A stretch of DNA of 40,281 nucleotides from Chloroflexota bacterium (GCA_029778615.1 JAKOPZ010000045.1:1-40281); one strand, 5' to 3'; positions 7,516 through 15,838 are shown, counted from the stretch's first letter. Numbers and translations are program-made. Notes: generated by a model not told the origin, from the sequence alone.

Positions 7516-8856
7516 CTATGCCATTTCGGCGCGGGTCGGTTTGACCGCGCGCGTTGCAAACACCCACAGAAGCGCGGTGAGAAGCGCGGAAGCCCAGAAC
7601 GGCGCGCCCGCCCCGCCGAATTGAAACAACGTGCCCGCGAGTAACGGCGCGAGAAAATTCGCCCCGCTCAACATGGAGGTCGCAAGTCCCAACATGCCGC
7701 CGACCTCGTTTGGCGCAACGCGTTTTGTAATCAACGAATTGAGCGTAGGTTGAAGAACGCCCGCACCAATCGCAGTTGGAATTTGCGCGAGGAGCATCCA
7801 CGCGAAACCGAACCAGCCCACCGGCGTCGCGGGCGGAAGCGCAATGTTTGCTTCTTGACTGCCTTGCCGCAATGTTGCCGCAACCGCTTCGGGATTGTAC
7901 CACGGCGGCGGCAGCATCGGCGTCATCGCACTCAGAGCAAGACCGAGCGCGAGCAGCGCCATCCCCGCGAGCATTACGCGGCGGTCACCAAAGCGTTTGC
8001 TCCACGGTCCCACCAGTCCGCCCTGCACCGCGACGAGAATGACGCCAACCCAGACAAAGAGCGCGGCGTTTGCCGAAGCGTCCAATCCGAGCCGACTCAA
8101 GGTAAAGAGCGAAAAGAAATATTCGAATCCGCCAAAGGCGAGCTGCTGGGCAAACACGAGAATGAGGAGAATGCCCACGAGCGGATGCAGAATGCCGCGC
8201 CACAACGCGGCAAGCGAAAATGCTGCTTTGGTTTGCCGCGCGCCGCGCTGCGCGGGGGCGAGCGTTTCTCGAAACCAAAACGCGGTCAACAAAATGGACA
8301 GGACGGAAAATCCGGCGGCGACGAACGCGGGGATGCGATAATCGTTATGCGTAAGCGCGAGTGTCACAAACGCAATAATCGGTCCGATGATGAAACCGAG
8401 TCCGAACGCCGCGCCAATCAAGCCCAACGCTTGCGTGCGCGTTTTTTCGGTGGTGCTGTCGGAAATCGCCGCCTGCGCGGTGGAAATGTTCGCACCGGAC
8501 AAACCGTCAATCAAGCGCGAGAGAAATAACATCCACAACGCGCCCGCGAAACCGAGAATGAGGAATCCGATGAGGGTTCCGATTTGGCTCACAATCAAAA
8601 TCGGCTTGCGTCCGTATTGGTCCGAGAGCCGACCGAGCACGGGCGCGCCGATAAATTGCATGAACGGATACGCCGCGCTCAAGATTCCAATCACCAGCGG
8701 TTCTGCGCCGAACGCGGCGGCGTAAAAAGGCAGGAGCGGCAAGATAATTGTCACGCCCAATAAATCAATCAGGACAATGACAAAGATGGGAAGGATTCTT
8801 TTGAAATCTAATTTTTCATTATTACTTGATGATGGTGTGACGTGTGTTTCACTCAT
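7516..8856 (-). CDS. MFS drug/multidrug efflux transporter (TetA/DHA1-like)
   Basis: This encodes 446 residues from the ATG at 8856, chosen because GGAG lies seven bases upstream; an ATG eight codons earlier has no ribosome site. About twelve hydrophobic segments are visible. The loop between helices 2 and 3 carries the MFS signature G-R-L-S-D-Q-Y-G-R-K-P, and helix 5 has G-L-G-F-I-I-G-P, the DHA1 motif C of proton antiporters such as TetA. It probably exports a hydrophobic compound using the proton gradient; substrate unknown. A long central hydrophilic-to-aromatic loop (M-L-P-P-P-W-Y-N-P-E) is unusual. It lies 60 bases downstream of a small membrane protein gene on the same strand. Confidence 0.92.
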   Translation of the reverse strand: MSETHVTPSSSNNEKLDFKRILPIFVIVLIDLLGVTIILPLLPFYAAAFGAEPLVIGILSAAYPFMQFIGAPVLGRLSDQYGRKPILIVSQIGTLIGFLILGFAGALWMLFLSRLIDGLSGANISTAQAAISDSTTEKTRTQALGLIGAAFGLGFIIGPIIAFVTLALTHNDYRIPAFVAAGFSVLSILLTAFWFRETLAPAQRGARQTKAAFSLAALWRGILHPLVGILLILVFAQQLAFGGFEYFFSLFTLSRLGLDASANAALFVWVGVILVAVQGGLVGPWSKRFGDRRVMLAGMALLALGLALSAMTPMLPPPWYNPEAVAATLRQGSQEANIALPPATPVGWFGFAWMLLAQIPTAIGAGVLQPTLNSLITKRVAPNEVGGMLGLATSMLSGANFLAPLLAGTLFQFGGAGAPFWASALLTALLWVFATRAVKPTRAEMA

Positions 8857-8916
8857 TCCAAACTCCGGGCGCGCACGCAATTACCGTTGGCGCTCTTTTT
8901 GAATTTTACAAGACGC

Positions 8917-9294
8917 TCACCGCGTGTCCTGCTTGCCCGTCATCCAATAAGCAGCAACGAACAAGACGCCGAGAATAAAATCAATCGTCGCGGAAAACAT
9001 GATTTGCTGCGGCACGCGCGCTTGAAACGCCAACGCAATGACCGCCAGCACGAAACTGAATTTTTCGACGAGCGTAACGAGCATCAACATCCGATAACGC
9101 AGTGGGTCACGCGCGATGAGCAAAAATGCAAATTGCCACGCCAGCGTCAGTCCGACGAAACCATAATAGTATTCGGGATGATTGATGGCGGGCGGCATCA
9201 TTTCGCCAATCGCGCTTTCGGTAAAGTACAACGGCAGGGTGACGAGAATTCCATAAATTCCTGCGATGGCATAAACCCATTTTGCGAATCTCAT
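8917..9294 (-). CDS. Four-helix membrane protein of unknown function
   Basis: This encodes 125 residues from the ATG at 9294, with CGAGGAGC directly upstream; an ATG eight codons earlier lacks such a site. Four hydrophobic segments are visible, with P-L-Y-F-T-E and H-P-E-Y-Y-Y-G-F in the first external loop. Conserved polar residues within the membrane are few, so an enzyme is unlikely. It may be co-transcribed with the MFS exporter that follows. Family not recognised. Confidence 0.75.
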   Translation of the reverse strand: MRFAKWVYAIAGIYGILVTLPLYFTESAIGEMMPPAINHPEYYYGFVGLTLAWQFAFLLIARDPLRYRMLMLVTLVEKFSFVLAVIALAFQARVPQQIMFSATIDFILGVLFVAAYWMTGKQDTR

Positions 9295-9363
9295 AGTGCT
9301 CCTCGTGTAAAAGGTCAAGACAGCTAAACAATTGTAGCCCCAACAAAATAAAACGCCAACCTC

Positions 9364-9391
9364 TTGACGCCGCGCCGAGAGAGTTTATACT
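9364..9391 (+). promoter_or_regulatory. Sigma-70-type promoter before the LVIVD lipoprotein
   Basis: TTGACG (9364-9369) and TATACT (9386-9391) are separated by 16 bases. Transcription would begin near 9398, about 55 bases before the start codon at 9453, and could read through the four closely packed plus-strand genes up to 12897. Confidence 0.65.
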
Positions 9392-9452
9392 TGGTGTTCT
9401 GGATGGGAACGCCAATAAAATTCAAATGAACGCCGGTGCGGAGAACAATCTC

Positions 9453-10844
9453 ATGAAACAGAAAATCATCTTGTGCATCTTGCTCTTGAGCATTACCGCG
9501 TGCGCGCCCGCCGTGACACCAACCTCCGTTCCCACTGCCGCGCCGACGAGCACTGTACCGCCTCCAACCATTGAACCGATTTTCGCGGACACGCCTTTGC
9601 CGACACCATACGGCCGTCCATTTGAATTAAAGGCGGTACCGCAAGCCAAGCTGATTGGGGAATGTCCCGTTAAACTTTCGCCCGACTTGCCCGCGCATGG
9701 ATTGACGAAACTGGCGAACGTTCAATACATCGGCTGTCAGTACGGCGAAATCGGACTGTTCGAAATCGGCGACCGACTCTATGCGGCGCAAAGCGGGCTT
9801 GGGGTGACCGCGTTCAGTTTGACCGATGTGACGGACCCAACTGCACCACAGCCCATTGGTGTCTGGCTCGCCAGCGCCTTTGGTTTTGAAGCCGACCTTA
9901 AACCATTTCGTCAGGGCGAGCGTCATTTTCTCGCCCTCGCCTTTGACGACAGAGCGCCCAAGTGCGGCATTGCGATTGTCGAAGTGACAGATGTTCATTC
10001 GCCAAAGGTCATTGGGCACTACGATGGCAGCAAAGTTGGAGCCGAGACGCCGTGGTGCAACGTACACACTATCGAAATTGACCAAGACGAACAAGGCAAT
10101 GCCAATTATTTATTGGCGGCGGACACTGATACCAAGAGCATGCGCGTGCTCGATATTCGCGACCTGAATCAAATCCGTCAAATCAACACCTTCCACTTGC
10201 ACGCGCATCCACACGTCAATCCGAGTGGCGGTGAGTACCTCAACTTTGTGCATGACACCTCCATCTCCGCGCAGCATGTGTACGTTGCGTACTGGCACGC
10301 GCGTGCGGTGATTCTCGACAAGCAAAAATTGTACGCAGGCATTTCACAACAAGGCAACATCGTTGATCCCACCGACAACGTGCCACCTGCTGGCTTTCTC
10401 GCCCATTACGTCGCCGCAACGCCGGATGACAACTATCTCTTTTTAGAAGATGAAGTCAATGACGCGAATGGAGTGCGTATGTTTGATATTCACGACCCGA
10501 CACAGCCACGCGAGGTAGCGACGATTCAACTCGAACACCCAATTTTTGCGCCGCATAATTTTGTCGTGCAAGATAATTTACTGTACGTGGCATGGTATCA
10601 AGACGGCGTGCAAGTTTTTCGATATGACACCAGCAATCCGAATCAAGTACGAGTCCAGCCGGTGGCGCAATTTCCTGTACGCGCATCGTTGTCAACGGGT
10701 CCGTTTGGCAAATATACGGGACTTTGGGGCTTGCGCGTTCATGCGTGTCAATTGCGAGGCAAGCCGCGCACGTGCATTTATGCGTCAGATATCCAAGCGG
10801 GTCTCGTAATCTTTGCGTTAGACGAAGGAATTGCTGGGCAATAA
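9453..10844 (+). CDS. LVIVD-repeat lipoprotein (beta-propeller)
   Basis: This encodes 463 residues. The start at 9453 is preferred to the ATG at 9426 because it places GGAG upstream and gives a clean lipoprotein signal: M-K-Q-K, hydrophobic core, then L-S-I-T-A-C, with Cys as the lipidation site. A Pro/Thr/Val-rich linker follows. The remainder consists of repeats with the LVIVD-type pattern, seen as I-A-I-V-E-V-T-D-V-H-S-P, M-R-V-L-D-I-R-D-L and V-R-M-F-D-I-H-D-P-T-Q-P-R-E-V, each starting a propeller blade. Several His residues (H-L-H-A-H-P-H) lie mid-protein. It is probably a surface-anchored binding protein. The methyltransferase gene starts three bases after its stop. Confidence 0.88.
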   Translation: MKQKIILCILLLSITACAPAVTPTSVPTAAPTSTVPPPTIEPIFADTPLPTPYGRPFELKAVPQAKLIGECPVKLSPDLPAHGLTKLANVQYIGCQYGEIGLFEIGDRLYAAQSGLGVTAFSLTDVTDPTAPQPIGVWLASAFGFEADLKPFRQGERHFLALAFDDRAPKCGIAIVEVTDVHSPKVIGHYDGSKVGAETPWCNVHTIEIDQDEQGNANYLLAADTDTKSMRVLDIRDLNQIRQINTFHLHAHPHVNPSGGEYLNFVHDTSISAQHVYVAYWHARAVILDKQKLYAGISQQGNIVDPTDNVPPAGFLAHYVAATPDDNYLFLEDEVNDANGVRMFDIHDPTQPREVATIQLEHPIFAPHNFVVQDNLLYVAWYQDGVQVFRYDTSNPNQVRVQPVAQFPVRASLSTGPFGKYTGLWGLRVHACQLRGKPRTCIYASDIQAGLVIFALDEGIAGQ

Positions 10845-10847
10845 CAA

Positions 10848-11636
10848 ATGAGCAACCAAAACGACAACGGGTACGTAAATTCGGAATATCTCAACAAACT
10901 CGGCGCGGTGTTGGAAAATGTAAAACGCACGACGTACCAACGGATGCGCGTGATGGAAGGCAGTCGCGTGCTCGATGTCGGCTGCGGTCCCGGCACCGAT
11001 ACGATTCCGTTAGCGAAACTTGTCGGTTCGTGGGGACGCGTCGCGGGAATTGATACAGACGCGGCGATGATTGAACAAGCCAATTCGCGCGCGATTCAAA
11101 ACGGCGTCAGTGGATGGTGCGAACATCGCGTGGCTGAATCCGACGCGCTGCCGTTTGATGATGAATCATTCGACGCGGTGCGCGCGGAACGGCTCTTTCA
11201 ACATTTGCAAAATCCCGAGCCGACATTACGCGAAATGCTTCGCGTCACGCGCGCGGGCGGCTACATTTGTGTTCTTGATACCGATTACGCGAGCGCGTCT
11301 ATTGCGATAGATGAACACGAATTGGAACGCCGTTTCACGCGCGCCGTTTTGGAACACAGCGTCAAGAATGGTTACGCCGCGCGCGAAATGCCGTTGTTGT
11401 TTCAACAACACGAACTCGACGAAATTGATTTGGAAATTGTGCCTGTGGTGTACGCCGATTACGCGATGGCGCGCGAATTGGGACGCTGGAACGAAATCGA
11501 ACGCATTGCGTTGGAATTGAATTTGTTGAATGAGCAAGAAATTCAACATTTGCGCGCGAGCTGCGAACGCGCGGACGCGCAAGGCGGATTTTTATTGCAT
11601 GTGAATATGGTGATGGTGGCAGGCAGAAAAGGATAA
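10848..11636 (+). CDS. Class I SAM-dependent methyltransferase
   Basis: This encodes 262 residues. Motif I is R-V-L-D-V-G-C-G-P-G-T-D-T (about 44-56), followed by an acidic end of beta-2 in G-I-D-T-D, then S-D-A-L-P-F-D-D-E-S-F-D-A-V and L-R-V-T-R-A-G-G-Y. These are the standard cofactor-binding and post-motif elements of UbiE-like methyltransferases. The acceptor substrate cannot be told; the C-terminal 90 residues that would define it are not recognised. It sits between the lipoprotein and the DUF2277 gene, with gaps of three bases on both sides, so co-transcription is likely. Confidence 0.9.
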   Translation: MSNQNDNGYVNSEYLNKLGAVLENVKRTTYQRMRVMEGSRVLDVGCGPGTDTIPLAKLVGSWGRVAGIDTDAAMIEQANSRAIQNGVSGWCEHRVAESDALPFDDESFDAVRAERLFQHLQNPEPTLREMLRVTRAGGYICVLDTDYASASIAIDEHELERRFTRAVLEHSVKNGYAAREMPLLFQQHELDEIDLEIVPVVYADYAMARELGRWNEIERIALELNLLNEQEIQHLRASCERADAQGGFLLHVNMVMVAGRKG

Positions 11637-11639
11637 AAT

Positions 11640-11915
11640 ATGTGCCGAAGCATCAAACAACTGCGTCACCACGACGCGCAACCCACCGAACAAGAAATTT
11701 ATGACGCAGCGCGTCAATTCGTCCGCAAAGTGAGCGGCTATCGCGTGCCGTCCAAAAAGAATCAAGAGATTTTCGAGCAGACGATTCAAGAGATTGCAAA
11801 CACGACGCGCAAAATGCTCGATGATTTTGCCAAGCAATCTCCAGTCTCCAGTCTTCAATCCCCAGTCTCCAATCTCCAATCTCCAATCTCTCACAAGGAG
11901 CATACTCATGCGTAA
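11640..11915 (+). CDS. DUF2277-family protein with repeat-derived tail
   Basis: This encodes 91 residues. It begins M-C-R-S-I-K-x-L-R, the hallmark start of DUF2277, and continues with the family's helical body (A-A-R-Q-F-V-R-K-V-S-G-Y, then P-S-K-K-N-Q). The function of DUF2277 is unknown. The last 25 residues repeat L-Q-S-P-V-S-N and are encoded by a heptanucleotide array at 11835-11890 (three 7-bp units equal seven codons). The family body seems to end just before this tail. AGGA lies seven bases before the ATG, and the stop overlaps the start of the next gene by eight bases. Confidence 0.88.
   Translation: MCRSIKQLRHHDAQPTEQEIYDAARQFVRKVSGYRVPSKKNQEIFEQTIQEIANTTRKMLDDFAKQSPVSSLQSPVSNLQSPISHKEHTHA
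11835..11890 (+). repeat. Heptanucleotide tandem array (CAATCTC-like, 8 units)
   Basis: Eight consecutive 7-bp units vary around CAATCTC/CAGTCTC (for example CAGTCTC, CAGTCTT, CAATCCC, then three CAATCTC). The array encodes the C-terminal tail of the DUF2277 protein and ends just before the ribosome-binding site of the following oxidoreductase gene. It resembles the short tandemly repeated repetitive heptamers known from filamentous cyanobacteria. Confidence 0.9.
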
Positions 11916-12897
11916 AGTCCGTTGGGGTCAACTTAGCACGGCGGATATTGGTTTGAAAAAAGTTTTGCCCGGCATGAAACAGAGCAAACATGTCGAACTC
12001 GTCGGCATCGCGTCGCGCAATGTGGATGCGGCGCGCGCGGCAGCGAAACAGTTGAAAATTCCGAAAGCATACGGTTCGTACGAAGAACTGCTTGCCGACC
12101 CGGAAATTGATGCGATTTACAATCCCCTGCCGAATCATTTGCACGTGCCGTGGTCCATCAAGGCATTGGAAGCGGGCAAACATGTGTTGTGCGAAAAACC
12201 GATTGCGCTCACTGCCGCCGAAGCGCAAACGCTCGTGGACGCGGCGAAAAAATTTCCGCACCTCAAAGTGATGGAAGCGTTCATGTATCGCCATCATCCG
12301 CAGTGGCAAAAAGCAAAACAGTTGGTGCTGGATGGAAAAATCGGTGAACTGCGAACGATTCAATCCTTCTTTTCGTATTTTAACGACGACCCCAACAACA
12401 TTCGCAACATGGCGGATATTGGCGGCGGCGGTCTGATGGACATTGGCTGTTACAACATTTCGCTCTCGCGTTTTATTTTCGACGCGGAACCACATCGCGT
12501 TGTTGGCATTGTCGAATATGACCCAAAACTAAAAACCGACCGCCTCGCGTCGGGGATGCTCGATTTTGGACGCGGCACATCCACGTTCACGTGTTCGACG
12601 CAATTGGCGTCGTACCAACGCGTCAACATTTTTGGCACGCGCGGACGCATCGAAATCGAAATTCCGTTCAACGCGCCGCCCGACAAACCGTGCAAAATGT
12701 GGCATCAACACGACGGCAAAATTCAAGAAATTGTTTTGCCGACGACTGACCAATACACCGTACAAGGCGAATTGATGTCATTGGCAATTCTCAAAGACAC
12801 GCCCGTGCCGACGCCCATAAAAGATGCGGTGCAGAATATGCGCGTACTCGAAGCGGTTGTCGCGAGTGCGCGCGATAACGCGTGGGTGAAAATGTAA
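11908..12897 (+). CDS. Gfo/Idh/MocA-family NAD(P)-dependent oxidoreductase
   Basis: This encodes 329 residues from the ATG at 11908, which has AAGGAG seven bases upstream (11895-11900); upstream in-frame ATGs would translate the repeat array. The N-terminal Rossmann fold starts V-R-W-G-Q-L-S-T-A-D-I-G, a somewhat degenerate form of the G-x-G-x-x-G loop. The family hallmark C-E-K-P-I-A-L is at residues 95-101, and M-E-A-F-M-Y-R-H-H-P-Q follows near 140. The C-terminal half carries G-G-G-G-L-M-D-I-G-C-Y, containing the D and Y positions expected near the substrate. Members reduce or oxidise sugars, inositols or related polyols; the substrate is not determined. It overlaps DUF2277 by eight bases. 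Confidence 0.92.
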   Translation: MRKVRWGQLSTADIGLKKVLPGMKQSKHVELVGIASRNVDAARAAAKQLKIPKAYGSYEELLADPEIDAIYNPLPNHLHVPWSIKALEAGKHVLCEKPIALTAAEAQTLVDAAKKFPHLKVMEAFMYRHHPQWQKAKQLVLDGKIGELRTIQSFFSYFNDDPNNIRNMADIGGGGLMDIGCYNISLSRFIFDAEPHRVVGIVEYDPKLKTDRLASGMLDFGRGTSTFTCSTQLASYQRVNIFGTRGRIEIEIPFNAPPDKPCKMWHQHDGKIQEIVLPTTDQYTVQGELMSLAILKDTPVPTPIKDAVQNMRVLEAVVASARDNAWVKM

Positions 12898-12960
12898 AAA
12901 ATTGTTGCGTAACATTTTCGCGCGGGGAATGACGAATGAGTGAAAAAATTCAAAGGATGT

Positions 12961-13006
12961 TGTCATATCGAACGGAGTGAGATATCTCACTCCGTTCGAT
13001 ATGACA
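12961..13006. repeat. 46-bp perfect palindrome (TGTCAT...ATGACA)
   Basis: Arms of 23 bp (12961-12983 and 12984-13006) begin TGTCATATCGAACGGAGTG and meet at GAT|ATC without a spacer. The outer sequence TGTCATxTCGA is shared with the ends of the longer element at 26947-27058, suggesting one dispersed family. It ends 10 bases before the start codon of the glutaredoxin-thioredoxin reductase gene and replaces any visible ribosome-binding site. Confidence 0.95.
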
Positions 13007-13016
13007 TACGGCTAGC

Positions 13017-14264
13017 ATGGCAGATTCTCAAATCACTCTGTACGGCACGTATTGGTGTCCCGATTGCAAACGCGCGAAAAAATTTTTGGGCGAACAGCGC
13101 GTCCTGTACAACTATGTGGACATTGAAAAAGATGACGCGGCGCGCGCATACGTCGAACAAATCAATCACGGCAAACGCATTATTCCGACAATTGTTTTCC
13201 CCGATGGCAGTCTCTTGGTGGAACCGAGCAATGCCGAACTCGCGGCAAAACTTGGCGTGACGACCAAAGCCCAGCGTCCGTTTTATGACCTCATCATCGT
13301 CGGCGCGGGAATTGCGGGTTTGACTGCCGCGTTGTACTCGGCGCGTGAAGGTCTCGAAACGCTCATTATCGAAAAAAGCGGCATTGGCGGACAAGCGGGC
13401 ATTACCGAAAACGTAGAAAATTATCCCGGCTTTCCCGAAGGCATTCGCGGCGCGGAATTGGTGGAACGCATTCGCGCACAAGTGGCGCGCTATGATGTAG
13501 AGATTTTGCAGGCGCAGCACGTGCGCGAGGTTGGAATCAATGTGCCGTATCGTCACGTGCATACGGGCGACGACGCAATGTATTCTGCGAGCGCGTTGTT
13601 GATTGCGACGGGCGCGGACTATCGGCGTTTGAATGTGCGCGGCGAAGAGGAATACATCGGCGCGGGGATTCATTTTTGCGCGACGTGCGACGGACCGTTT
13701 TATAAAGGCGCGGAAAATTTGGTCGTCGTCGGCGGCGGCAACAGCGCGGTGGAAGAAGGACTCTTTCTCACGAAATTTGCGAAACAAGTAACGCTGCTCG
13801 TGCGCGGCGACAAGCTCTCTGCGAGCAAGACCGCGACCGATAAAGCCATGATGACACCGCAGCTCGATATCCGCTTGAATACGCGCGTGCAGGAATTTCG
13901 CGGGAACGGAAAATTAAACACCATCGTGGTGCAAAATACGCAAACGAACGTAGTGGAAGAATTACATCCCGCCGGCGCGTTCATTTTCATCGGACAAAAA
14001 CCCAACACGGAAATTTTTCGAGGGTTTTTGGAGTTGGACGAATACGGCTATATCAAAACGGGACACGATTTGGAACATGTGAAAAATCTCGTGTACTATT
14101 CCGATGAATGGCTCAAGCGCCATCCGTTTGATATGGAAACGTGTCGTCCGGGGATTTTTGCGGCGGGCGATGTGCGCGCGGGCGCGACGAATCAAATCGC
14201 GGCGGCAACGGGCGAAGGCGCAAGCGCGGCGATTTCGATTCGAGCATTTATGCGGGGAATGTAG
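13017..14264 (+). CDS. Glutaredoxin-thioredoxin reductase fusion flavoprotein
   Basis: This encodes 415 residues. Residues 1-85 are a glutaredoxin/NrdH-like domain with active site Y-W-C-P-D-C (C14, C17) and a cis-Pro in R-I-I-P-T-I. Residues 90-415 are a thioredoxin reductase-type domain: FAD loop I-I-V-G-A-G-I-A-G-L-T-A (about 94-104), redox pair C-A-T-C (C221, C224), NAD(P)H loop V-V-V-G-G-G-N-S-A-V-E-E, and the late FAD motif G-I-F-A-A-G-D-V-R. Electrons would pass from NAD(P)H via FAD and the CxxC to the fused thiol domain. A short insertion, H-D-L-E-H-V-K-N-L-V-Y-Y-S-D-E, lies near the C-terminus. ATG at 13017 has no clear Shine-Dalgarno because a palindrome abuts it. Confidence 0.93.
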   Translation: MADSQITLYGTYWCPDCKRAKKFLGEQRVLYNYVDIEKDDAARAYVEQINHGKRIIPTIVFPDGSLLVEPSNAELAAKLGVTTKAQRPFYDLIIVGAGIAGLTAALYSAREGLETLIIEKSGIGGQAGITENVENYPGFPEGIRGAELVERIRAQVARYDVEILQAQHVREVGINVPYRHVHTGDDAMYSASALLIATGADYRRLNVRGEEEYIGAGIHFCATCDGPFYKGAENLVVVGGGNSAVEEGLFLTKFAKQVTLLVRGDKLSASKTATDKAMMTPQLDIRLNTRVQEFRGNGKLNTIVVQNTQTNVVEELHPAGAFIFIGQKPNTEIFRGFLELDEYGYIKTGHDLEHVKNLVYYSDEWLKRHPFDMETCRPGIFAAGDVRAGATNQIAAATGEGASAAISIRAFMRGM

Positions 14265-14272
14265 CGGACAAG

Positions 14273-14309
14273 AACCGTCAAGCAAATTGCTTGGCGGTTT
14301 TTCTTTTTT
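14273..14309 (+). terminator. Rho-independent terminator
   Basis: AACCG-T-CAAGCAA pairs with TTGCTTG-G-CGGTT (14273-14299), followed by TTTCTTTTTT. It lies nine bases after the stop of the glutaredoxin-thioredoxin reductase gene and separates it from the PadR promoter. Confidence 0.85.
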
Positions 14310-14315
14310 ACCCTT

Positions 14316-14362
14316 TTGACGCGCAGTGTGGGTTGTGCTAATATGTCGTCTGATGACATATT
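14316..14362 (+). promoter_or_regulatory. PadR promoter with overlapping palindromic operator
   Basis: TTGACG (14316-14321) and TAATAT (14339-14344) are spaced by exactly 17 bases. Overlapping the -10 box is an inverted repeat, AATATGTC (14340-14347)/GACATATT (14355-14362), spaced by seven bases. PadR-family regulators bind ATGT-N-ACAT type palindromes, so autorepression of the downstream PadR gene is likely. Confidence 0.7.
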
Positions 14363-14388
14363 GCCGCACGGCATATAGGAGATAACGC

Positions 14389-14733
14389 TTGGCACAAGCA
14401 ACTGACAATCTGCCCTTGTCCGAAACGACGTTCTATATCTTGCTGGCGCTCGCGCCCGCGCCCAAACATGGGTACGCGATTATGAAAGAGGTGCGCGCGT
14501 TGAGTGATGAACGCATTGAACTCAGTACCGGCACGTTGTACGGCGCGCTCAAGCGGCTGCTGGAAACGGGTTGGATCGAACCCGTCCGTGAACGGAAAAT
14601 GCGCGCGTCACTGCGTCTGCGCCGCGCGTACACGCTCACTGCGCTCGGACGGAGTATGCTCGCCGCCGAGACGAAACGGCTTGAAGCACTCGTAAAGGTT
14701 GCGCGCACATTCACGGCAAAAGGGCGCGTGTGA
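14389..14733 (+). CDS. PadR-family transcriptional regulator
   Basis: This encodes 114 residues from a TTG start at 14389, supported by AGGAG at 14377-14381. The winged-helix domain shows the family signature L-S-E-T-T-F-Y-I-L-L-A-L, H-G-Y-A-I-M-K-E-V, then L-S-T-G-T-L-Y-G-A-L-K-R-L-L-E-x-G-W-I-E. The short C-terminal helix (E-T-K-R-L-E-A-L-V) is the dimerisation segment of subfamily-2 PadR proteins. It probably represses its own operon through the palindrome over its promoter. The membrane protein gene begins 10 bases after its stop, a pairing common for PadR genes. Confidence 0.93.
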   Translation: MAQATDNLPLSETTFYILLALAPAPKHGYAIMKEVRALSDERIELSTGTLYGALKRLLETGWIEPVRERKMRASLRLRRAYTLTALGRSMLAAETKRLEALVKVARTFTAKGRV

Positions 14734-14743
14734 GGTAACGACG

Positions 14744-15781
14744 ATGAACGCTGAACAGAGATTGCTGAAATGGGTGTACGCACTGCTCTTGAATCTGTAT
14801 CCGCGCGCGTTCCGCGACGAGTTTGCGTTCGAGCTGCAGGCGGACTTTGAGGACGCGCTGCGCGCAGCAGCCGAACGCGGGCGTTTTGCAGTGATTGTGT
14901 TTTTTCTGCGGGAACTGCGCGATGTGGTGCGCGCGGCGTTGGTGGAACGATGGAAGGAGAATTCGATGGATTCAAATCCCATACCTCGTTTGGGGCGGGT
15001 CGCCGTGGGCTTTGCCGTTGTCCCATTTGCCGTCCTGTTATTGATTACACTTCCGAACGCGTTCCGAATTTATTTGCCGCCGTGGATTGCGCCACCACTT
15101 TTAACCTTTTTTGGACTGATGATTTTGATTGGGTTGGCGCGCGGACTACCGGAATGGTGCTTGCCGTATGTGGGATTGTGTTTTGGGATTGCCGCGCTCT
15201 TTTCCGCAAATTTCATGTATCCAATCTTGCAGCCACTGTATCGCGTGAGTCAAGCCGCATGGTGGGTCACCGCGTTGAACGAAGGCGTGCTGTGGTGGGG
15301 CTGGCTCATCCTGCTCCCCGGATTGTTGCTTGTCACCGCGCTCGTGCCGCCGCTGCGTTCCTTTTATCGGCGCGTGTGTCAAGATTGGACCGTGCTTTCG
15401 TTTGCCGTGTACGGCGCAATTCCGATGGTGCTTTTGCTAACGTTTGATGAATACCTTGGCGAAGAATGGTATGTCGCGGCGGCATGTGCCGTTTTGATTT
15501 CGAGCGCGTATCTCTATTTGCAACGTCACCGTCACACGCAACGCGTCATGGTGCTTGTGTTTGGGCTTTCACTTTGCGCGGGAATTGTCATATTCGCCAA
15601 ATGGATTTTGCTGCCATATCAACTCTGGGGTGATGTGCCCAAGCCACCAACGCCCGATACGTTCGGGTATGAATTGGTGCGCGCGCTGGCAATGTGGGGC
15701 TGGATGATGTTGATGATTGTTGTCCTGCCCGCGCTGCTTGGAAAATTGCTTGCGCGTTTCACCCCAATGCGTGCCGTGTAA
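14744..15781 (+). CDS. PadR-linked integral membrane protein
   Basis: This encodes 345 residues; the ATG at 14744 follows a GAGGTAACG site, and upstream in-frame starts would overlap PadR. The N-terminal 75 residues form an amphipathic, cytoplasmic domain with L-Y-P-R-A-F-R-D-E-F-x-x-E-L-x-x-D-F-E, a motif often found at the N-terminus of permease-like proteins encoded next to PadR regulators. About eight hydrophobic helices follow. No transport or catalytic motif is visible. Control by the PadR repressor in response to membrane or antibiotic stress is an inference from context. Confidence 0.8.
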   Translation: MNAEQRLLKWVYALLLNLYPRAFRDEFAFELQADFEDALRAAAERGRFAVIVFFLRELRDVVRAALVERWKENSMDSNPIPRLGRVAVGFAVVPFAVLLLITLPNAFRIYLPPWIAPPLLTFFGLMILIGLARGLPEWCLPYVGLCFGIAALFSANFMYPILQPLYRVSQAAWWVTALNEGVLWWGWLILLPGLLLVTALVPPLRSFYRRVCQDWTVLSFAVYGAIPMVLLLTFDEYLGEEWYVAAACAVLISSAYLYLQRHRHTQRVMVLVFGLSLCAGIVIFAKWILLPYQLWGDVPKPPTPDTFGYELVRALAMWGWMMLMIVVLPALLGKLLARFTPMRAV

Positions 15782-15803
15782 TCAAAGCTACCGTCGTAAT
15801 TGC

Positions 15804-15838
15804 AAAAAAATCCGAACCATCGCGGTTCGGATTTTTTT
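15804..15838. terminator. Bidirectional terminator between convergent genes
   Basis: AAAAAAATCCGAACC (15804-15818) and GGTTCGGATTTTTTT (15824-15838) are perfect 15-bp arms around ATCGC. It serves both the PadR-linked membrane protein gene and the USP gene, whose stop codon (15837-15839) overlaps the last arm. Confidence 0.92.
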
